From assembly GCF_042453785.1 (NCBI RefSeq), contig NC_091667.1, forward strand, positions 32,418,001 to 32,482,000: DNA of 64,000 nt. The letters are read 5' to 3'. Every line of letters starts with the position of its first letter. Position 1 is the stretch's first letter. The notes below the pieces were generated by a model. It had not been told where the DNA came from. It worked only from the letters and a program-made list of their open reading frames with translations, and ran no database searches. A program made the position numbers and the translations under genes. Below are positions 56,787-64,000 of this stretch, piece by piece. The stretch comes from Malus domestica (lineage: Eukaryota > Streptophyta > Magnoliopsida > Rosales > Rosaceae).

Positions 56787-58050
56787 ATGGTGACTGCTGC
56801 ACAACTACAAATTGTGCAATCTCCAATCACGAGCTTAATTCCTAATGTATCTACTTTTGTGACTGTCAAACTAGATGATATGAATTACTTAGTCTGGCAT
56901 TACCAAATGCAATTACTTCTTGAAAGCCATGGAATTCCTAGTTTTGTGGATGGTTCTCAAAAATGTCCATCTCGTTTTGTTGATAATTATGATGTTGAGG
57001 GTATAGAAACTGAAGCATATCAAATCTGGAAAATGCATGATCGTGCTGTAATGCAACTTATTATTACAACTCTATCTGTTGCTAGTATGTCTGGTATCAT
57101 TGGCTGCACCAATGCACGTGAAATGTGGATGAATCTTAAAGATCGTTTTTCAACTGTTACAAAAACCAGTATCTTTCAACTGAAAACTGAGCTGCAGAAT
57201 ATTAAAAAAGGGTCTGAATCAATCTCTCAGTATCTGCAAAGGGTTAAGGATGCCCGTGATCATTTGGTTGCTCCTGGAGTTCCATTTGATGATGATGATG
57301 ATATTGTCATTATAGCTTTTAAGGGTCTGCCATCGGAGCACAATACTTTCAGAACATTAATTAGAGGGATAGACAATGTTATTTCTCTTAAAGACTTTCG
57401 AGCTCAGTTACTTGCAAAGGAAGCCACACTTGAAAATTCTCAGTTGACTGGTTTTTTTTGTGCCTGCTATGCTAGCTCAAGGCAATAATTCCAAAGGAAA
57501 GGGTCTGTTACTTGCAGATAGTTCGTCAAATTTGACTGATTCTCACAATTCATCATCTCAGTACCACACTGGTAGTTCATCATATTCCAATGGTAATTTT
57601 GGAGGCTTTAATAATGGTGGTCCTACTTTCAACTTTGAAGGATACAGTAATGAGGGCAATGCTTACAATTCTAGAGGATATAGGGGTTCTAATTTCAGAG
57701 GAAGAAATAGGGGCAGCAACAACTATGGCAGTTCAATGTTCTCTGGTAATAACTTCAATACCAGTCCTGGTATTCTTGTACCTGCAAGACCCCATGTCTC
57801 TACATGCTTTGAGCATGACAATGATGTGCCAACCTGTCAAATTTGCAACAAGAGATGTCATATTGCTTCTGATTGTTTTCAGAGACACTCTTCCACCACA
57901 ATTTCTTCTTATCCTATGCAATGCCAAATTTGTTGGAAATTTGGGCATTATGCCATACAATGCTATCATAGGGCAAATTTCTCATATCAAGGCAGGTCAC
58001 CCTCATCAACTCTCTCTGCCATGCATGTACCAACCTTCTGCTCCACATGA
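56787..58050 (+). pseudogene. copia gag (frameshifted)
   Basis: The first open part (56787-57488) is a UBN2/Retrotran_gag-type capsid: LDDMNYLVWHYQMQLLLESH, AREMWMNLKDRFS, SISQYLQRVKDARDHL. A frameshift in the T run near 57455 moves it to the next frame (57460-58050), an Asn/Gly/Ser-rich linker followed by two zinc knuckles, CQICNKRCHIASDC (Cys in place of the usual Gly) and CQICWKFGHYAIQC. Confidence 0.88.
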
Positions 58051-61000
58051 GCAATTCTGGGTAGCTGATACTAGTGCAACTTCCCATATGACATCAGACT
58101 TGGCAAATCTAAATCTGGCAACTTCTTTCACAGGCAATGACACTATAACCACAACTAGTGGTTTAGGTTTGCCAATATCTCATATTGGTTCTTCAATTTT
58201 AAAAGCTCCTAAATGTGCTTTTGAATTGAAAGAAATATTGCATATTCCCAAGTTATCTCAACACTTATTAGTCTATCAGCTATGCAAAGACAATCATTGT
58301 AGGTTTATATGTGATGAGTTTTGTTTTTGGATTCAGGACAATATCACAGGGATAATACTTCTCCAAGGACTATGTAGAGCTGGATTGTACCCAATTCCAT
58401 TCCAAATACCTCCATACTTTGTAAAGCAAGCATATAAAACATCTCACTTACCTTCACAACATCACTGCTTTATTAGTCATCAAGTCAATTCATCTCTGTG
58501 ACACAACAGATTAGGCCATCATTCTAATGCTGTTGCTGCAAGAATATTAAACCAATCTCAGGTTCATTTGTCAATAGATCAATCTAGGCATGTATGTGTT
58601 TCTTGTTTAGAAGGAAAAATCACAAAATTACCATTTTCTTTTCCTGCCAATAAGACGGTAAAACCCCTAGAAGTCATTCACAGTGATGTGTGGGGACCTT
58701 CTCTTACATTGTCAATTGAGGGTTACAAATTCTATGTTACTTTCATAGATGAATGTACCAGGTTTACTTCGATATTTCCATTAAGGTGTTTCAAACATTT
58801 GTGCAGTTTCATGCTTTCTTACTTACTCAATTTTCAACTACAATTAAAATTTTCCAAAGTGATGGTGGTGGTGAGTATTACAGCAATAACTTCAAACAGT
58901 TTTTACTTAACCAAGGCATCATACATCATAAATCTTGCCCTCATACTCTTGAACAAAATGGCCTTGCTGAGAGAAAGCATAGGCACATTATTGAACCTGC
59001 TTTAACACTTTTGCATACTTCCAAACTACCTTCAAAGTTCTAGTTTCACGTTTGTGCTACTTCATTATACTTAATCAATAGAATGCCATGCACTACCTTG
59101 TCCATGAAATCTTCATATACTTGTCTGTTTGGCACAACTCCTATTTTAACACATTTAAAAACCTTTGGTTGCAACTGCTTTCCTTTGTTAAAACCATACA
59201 TTACAAACAAACTTCAACAAAAACACTGCACAATGTATTTTCTTGGGACATGCAAGACAATACAAAGGCTACATTTGTTTCTAACCACACACATGGAGAT
59301 TTTATGTGTCTAGACATGTTCTCTTTGATGAGAATACCTTTTCTTACATAAATTTAGTCTCCAAACCAGTACTATCACCATCTATGTCACAACACACTCA
59401 TACTCCAGTTATTCATTTAGTTACACACACTAATATTGTTGTTTCACAACCTCAATCATCTCCATCACTATCATTGTCACAGATACTTTATTCATCATCA
59501 TCATCTGTGTCATCAAAATCATCAACCCCTAGAGCCTTAGAGTATTTCAGTGAACCCACTAGAGCTTCAAAGTCTTTGAATGTCCCAACTTCAGCTCTAG
59601 AGTTGTTCAATAACATGCCAATCCCCACTTCCTCATCTAGTGCTTCAGAGTTTTTGTCTACATCTCCAAAATCTACAACAACTACACAGTCCCACATCCC
59701 TGTGGATCCTGATTTTCAACCAGAAAATCTCACAGTTGTTCTTCTAGTACCTACAATTAGTCTTCATCCAATTCAGACTAGATTTAAAAGTGAGATTGTT
59801 AAGAAGAAAGCTTTTTCAACCACTGTACATACTTCTGAAAGTTCAACTATTAAGCCAACTACCTGCAAAGTTGCTAGTAAAGTTCCAGAATGGCAAGCAG
59901 CAATGCAAGATGACATCAGTGCTCTACATACTAAACAAACTTGGGATCTTGTTCCTCTTCCAAGTGGTAAAAATCTAGTTGGTTGTAAGTGGTGTATAAA
60001 GTCAAGAAGAATCTAGATGGATCCATTTCTAGGTACAAGGAAGATTAGTTGCCAAGAGATATAGTCAAGAAGAGGGGATTGATTATAATGAGACTTTTAG
60101 ACCAGTGGTCAAACCAACCACAGTGAGGTTTATTCTTGCATTTACAGCTCAGTGTAATTGGAGTTTGAGACAATTGGATGACACAAAATGCATTCTTGCA
60201 TGGAGAGTTGAACGAAGAAGTATATATGGCTCAACCTCTAGGTTTTTTCAGTCTTATTCATCCTTCTCACTTTGTTTGCAAGCTAAAAAAGTCATTGTAT
60301 GATTTAAAACAGGCTTCAAGAGTTTGGAATGAGAAGTTTACTAATTTTTTTACCAGGTTTGGGGTTTAAACAATCACTTGCATATCCTTCTTTAGTTGTC
60401 AAACACACTGATCTTGGTATTGTAGTGTTGTTATTATATGTTGATGATATAATCTTAATTGGAAGCAGTTCTAGTGATATATCTGCAGTGATCTTGGCTT
60501 TAACTCAATAATTCGATATGAAGGACTTGGGACATCTTAATTACTTTCTGGGATTACAGATTCAATATCAATCTTTTGGTTTGTTTGTTTTTCAGACAAA
60601 GTATATCAAGGATTTATTGGCCAAAGTTGATATGCAAAATGCAAAAGCATGTGCTACTCCTTGTCTTCCATCTCACAGATTACTCAAGGAAGAAGGCAAA
60701 CTGTATCACAGTCCAAAACAATACAGAAGTATAGTGGGTGCATTGCAGTATTTGACATTCACTAAACTAGATATTGCTTTTGTAGTAAATTAGTGCTGTC
60801 AATTCATGCATTCTCCTATGGATTCACATGTAATTGCAGTCAAACGAATTCTTCGATATCGTAGTGGTACTATTGACTATGGCATAAATTTTCAGCCTGG
60901 AAAGTTGTCTTTACAAGCATATAGTGATGCTGATTAGGCAGGAGATCCCAATGATAAGAGATCCACTTCTGGTTATATTGTTGATCTAGGCTCTAGTCCC

Positions 61001-61300
61001 ATTTCATGGCTTCCAAGAAACAATACACATTTTCTCGGTCTTCCACTGAAGCAAAATATAAGGCTTTGGCTATAACTGCTACATAATTGGCATGGATAAG
61101 ACAACTTCTATGTGACTTACAAGTTCCCTTATATACTCCTCCATTGATGTACTGTGATAATATATCTGCTATAGTCTTGTCTTCTAATCTAGTTTTTCAT
61201 TCGAGGGTTAAGCACATTGAAATATACTATCACTTTGTCCGAAAACGAGTGATTCAAGGAGATTTGGCAGTGCAGCATGTGTCTTCCAAAGAATAATTTG
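58050..61300 (+). pseudogene. copia pol (protease, integrase, RT, RNase H), degenerate
   Basis: Domains are recognisable but split over all frames. The protease site reads ADTSATSHM (Gly of the D-S/T-G-A motif lost). Integrase shows the CVSCLEGK zinc region, HSDVWGP, SDGGGEY and LAERKHRH (D-D-E residues present). RT retains the YVDDIILIGS catalytic box near 60440. RNase H shows DNISAIVLSSN and RVKHIEIYYHFVRKRV. Many in-frame stops (for example at 58499-58501, 60016 and 60789) rule out activity. Confidence 0.9.
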
Positions 61301-61395
61301 CTAATATTCTCACCAAAGGTCTTTCGATTTCCTTGTTTCAGCATCATTGTTCCAATCTCATGCTTGGTTATACAAAATATGTGATTGAGGGGGGA

Positions 61396-61707
61396 TCTAA
61401 AGCTATAGACAGTCAAGATCAATCCAGCGATCAAGAAGAAGCCACTTGTCAAGAGATTAGCTGATAAGAGTTGTTGGTTTGTTAAGAATCAGTTAGTTTT
61501 GTTAAGAATCAGTTTGCTTACTGTGTAAGGAATGTAACTAGTATAAATAGGAAATCCTTGTATCCATTGAGTGTGTGAAGAAATAATATCAGTGAAATAC
61601 TGTCTCATTCTCTTCGATCTCCCTTTCTCTCTCTAGATTATGTGCTTACAACTTCTCTCTCTAAAACACCATTGTTGATCTTCAAGCTCCAGCTGCTCAA
61701 TTCAACA
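61396..61707 (+). repeat. 3' LTR of the copia element
   Basis: This 312-bp partner of the 5' LTR has an intact TATAAATAGG and ends TTCAACA before the CCAAG target duplication. Confidence 0.92.
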
Positions 61708-61712
61708 CCAAG

Positions 61713-62487
61713 GACGTGATCTAGGGTTTATACCAGCTATGGCTAGATGAATATATAGTGGAAACATATACTATATATATATATATATATATAGATCGAG
61801 ACGGGGACTTTTGTAATGTTGCAGTAGTAAACACCAGTTGGTTGCTAATTTGCTATTATGCTTTCTCATACTAAACCAAGGGGTTCATCAGAGACTTCGT
61901 TGGTTTTATTATTTGAGACTTTGACATTTGTTTTTGTTATGCTGAAGGAAATCGAATTCTCACTAATTATAATTGTCATGGAAAATGCTTGGGAGATTAC
62001 ATTGTTGTGCCACATTCCACGTAATGTGTACATGTCACGTCAATTAATGAATTTATTTCATTAGATGTTGGTATGTGCATCACTTGTCACGTCATGTGAT
62101 ACGCAAAAATGTGGTTTCCCTAACGTTACTCAATTCTAATTTATAATTTGATTTTTTGAAACAAGAATTTCGTACCAATAAACTAATGAAGGTAAATACT
62201 TACAGTTCCAAAAATCCCATGGTTATTGGAGAGATGGTAGCAATTCGATGCAGGAAGAAGATCTCGAAGCAAATTTGACCCGACAAAATCACATGCATGC
62301 AGACCTCATTGACATGATCGTATAGAAATATAATTAATCACATAAACACTCAATACATTAAGTAATTACCATCCACAACCCTAATTAAAGGAAGAAACTA
62401 TTAGTTAATACGGCGTAATTTCAATTGATATCCAGAAGGTAGGTAAATGCACTACCAAAACAGAAATAAAGAAACAAGTGAAAAAGG
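61713..62487. other. Spacer after the copia element, with an AT microsatellite
   Basis: This should continue the 3' region of the second peptide gene. A (TA)n run lies at about 61771-61793. No gene is visible. Confidence 0.5.
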
Positions 62488-63258
62488 TTAAGTAGGAGTG
62501 AGAAAATTCCCATATTGATGTGATCCACATTGAAACAGGAAACCTCCAGGAGACAACCCCGCCAAGACGGCCGAAACGATCCCAAGGAACCACCCTGTCA
62601 CCACCGCCCCACATATCATCCCCACCCCAACACCTCCATTACTCCCACCACTCTTCCTCTCTCCTTCTTCCGATGATCTCTTCACACCAACTAACTTAGC
62701 AACTACTCCTTCATCTTTCATCGCAGTCTCTTCCTTTTCCTCCACGATCACTTGTCTACAATTCTCACGATCAGCATTAAACAAAACTACCGGCAGTTCC
62801 TTGTACTCTTCTTCTTCCTCTTCATAACATCCTTCTAGGTCTTGGTACCGCTGCGGCGATGACAACCCACTTACGCCATCGTCCGCGGCATCGCCGTCGT
62901 CATTCAAACACGACTCGGTGCAAGAACACGTCGAGCCGACATCTTCATGATCATCATGCACGTGGTCACAATCAATGGCGGAGGAGGTTAATCCCAAACT
63001 GTCCGCCCACTCGAAAAGTATCTTACCGAGTTCCTTGATCCTCCGGGACATGTGCTCCAAGTGCTTGGGCTTCGACGGGCCAGACGCTTTCTCCGCCGAC
63101 AGCATTTTCTCGAGAAAACTCAGCCTCTGCGCCATGTCTGCGAAGTGTTGAAGTTGGCATTCGGCCGCCGACTCTTCTGGTGGAAGAGATAACACGCTTT
63201 CAAGATGCGACTCCAGTTCTTTCAGTTTCTTCCGCAAAGTTCTGTAGTTCTTCGTCAT
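62488..63258 (-). CDS. Uncharacterised plant protein with C-terminal membrane anchor (DUF7610-like)
   Basis: This single-exon frame encodes 256 residues. The first about 90 are helical and likely coiled coil (MTKNYRTLRKKLKELESHLE; LSFLEKMLSAEKASGPSKP; LEHMSRRIKELGKILFEW). A middle region is very acidic and contains STCSCTESCLNDDGD and a run of six glutamates. The C-terminal segment (about 208-236: Gly-rich, then MICGAVVTGWFLGIVSAVLAG) is a single membrane helix. The pattern of a leucine-rich start, SKPKHLEHM-like block and STCSCTESC fits a plant-specific family I recall as DUF7610; function unknown. The start is supported by a leader without competing ATGs. It looks intact. Confidence 0.75.
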   Translation of the reverse strand: MTKNYRTLRKKLKELESHLESVLSLPPEESAAECQLQHFADMAQRLSFLEKMLSAEKASGPSKPKHLEHMSRRIKELGKILFEWADSLGLTSSAIDCDHVHDDHEDVGSTCSCTESCLNDDGDAADDGVSGLSSPQRYQDLEGCYEEEEEEYKELPVVLFNADRENCRQVIVEEKEETAMKDEGVVAKLVGVKRSSEEGERKSGGSNGGVGVGMICGAVVTGWFLGIVSAVLAGLSPGGFLFQCGSHQYGNFLTPT

Positions 63259-64000
63259 CGTTGATCTGCTGTGTGTTCAGGGACCGGGAGGGTTGTGATT
63301 GTGGTGGGAGAAGGTGGCGGTCCACTTAAAAGCGATTGAGGTTTTAGTTGGGAATAGATCGTGGGTTGTGGCGGTTGAGGTTTTGGGCGATGTTTGACGT
63401 AGTGATCCAAAAGATTGTTTAGTGTGGAAAAGCCGATTTAATGTGTAATAATATAATTAATTGAAAATTAAAAAAAAAAATTCAATCAATTGTATTATGA
63501 CATATATTGTACCTGACTGTATTACGGCACATTGAAAAATTTATCTTCAAACCCACGTCCTTATTTGACTACTTTCCTTTTTTAAATGACAGTTATACCC
63601 TTTATTGCAGCTGAGGATTTCGGGTAGTGGACAGGACAGGCTTGATTGTTTGGTTAGGCAGCCCAACCCAAGTTTCAGTTACAAAAGCCTGGCCCAATTT
63701 TAAACCGGATTCCATAGAGAAGCCTCACGTGCGGCGCCGAAAGCCTCATCACGTGGGGTAAGAAATCGCACGTGCCCACCACCATTATTCCCCTACTGAA
63801 AGCGGTCCGCTGAGTCAGCAAATCCCTTATTCTCATGTCCCTGTAAATTCCTCACCCCCGCATGCCCATTTCCGTCCATTCACACCACTCAATTACGCGG
63901 CGAATCCTCCTCCGTCTCAATCCGAGTCGCCAACCTCCTCACACCAGCTGGTCCCGCACACATGAATTTCCACTTCTACCCTTCCCATTATCCTCTTTAC
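63259..64000. other. Promoter-like region and possible start of a right-hand gene
   Basis: The DNA upstream of the minus-strand gene contains CACGTGGGG (63752-63760) and GCACGTGCC (63768-63776) G-box-type motifs. From about 63880 it becomes C/T-rich like a plant 5' leader. An ATG at 63962 stays open for the last 13 codons of the window; whether it begins a real plus-strand gene cannot be judged here. Confidence 0.4.

Larger units (their letters stand above)
56157..61707 (+). mobile_element. Full-length, decayed Ty1/copia retrotransposon
   Basis: LTRs at 56157-56463 (307 bp) and 61396-61707 (312 bp) are flanked by the 5-bp target duplication CCAAG (56152-56156 and 61708-61712). TGGTATC directly after the first LTR is the start of an initiator-methionine tRNA primer-binding site. 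A GAGGGGGGA polypurine tract precedes the second LTR. Internal order is gag, protease, integrase, RT and RNase H, the copia order. Stops and frameshifts occur throughout, so it is not autonomous. The LTRs differ by small duplications (in LTR1 near 56210, in LTR2 near 61490) and point changes. The second LTR begins TC, not TG. Confidence 0.93.

Overview
This is nuclear DNA from a flowering plant. GT-AG introns, AT-rich intergenic DNA and dense plant transposons (LINE, Helitron, copia, Tourist, hAT and Mutator MITEs, Au-like SINEs) all say so. Proteins recalled from Arabidopsis match closely, so it is a eudicot. I suspect Rosaceae, perhaps apple or pear, because some repeats look familiar, but that is inference only.

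Layout. Bases 1-21,430 are repeat-rich. A complete 3.2-kb non-autonomous LTR retrotransposon (84-3298, ATGGC target duplication) is followed by a segmental duplication. Copy A (about 3299-6390) and copy C (about 9655-19258) each carry one gene for the same uncharacterised four-helix membrane protein. Copy C is split by a 5'-truncated LINE and a non-autonomous Helitron. A partial copy B (about 7214-8230) lies beside a frameshifted PEX11B-like gene. A SINE and nested Harbinger-type elements complete this part.

Bases 21,700-51,600 are the conserved gene core: LUC7-like U1 snRNP protein (+), COG7 (-, clearly a pseudogene), mitochondrial small heat-shock protein (+), SLC37-type glycerol-3-phosphate transporter (+), a 56-residue STMP1-like micropeptide (-) and a RIN2/RIN3-type membrane RING-CUE E3 ligase (+). 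The order recalls two Arabidopsis blocks (At5g51410-51450 and At4g25200-25230, from memory), so the window appears to keep a more complete ancestral order.

Bases 54,400-64,000 hold a tandem pair of genes for GOLVEN/RGF/CLEL-type secreted peptides, with predicted 13-mers DYSRSRTRPPSHN and DYNPPHSTPPIHN. No signal-peptide exon is visible for the second. A full-length but decayed Ty1/copia element (56157-61707, CCAAG target duplication) sits 8 bp after the second gene's stop codon. An uncharacterised acidic protein with a C-terminal membrane segment lies on the minus strand near the end.

The genes are not an operon. They serve separate functions: splicing, Golgi tethering (lost here), mitochondrial proteostasis, phosphate/glycerol-3-phosphate transport, ER-type ubiquitination and peptide signalling. 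The most notable content is the tandem peptide locus, the COG7 pseudogene inside a conserved block, and the layered transposon history. I found no rRNA, tRNA gene or CRISPR array.
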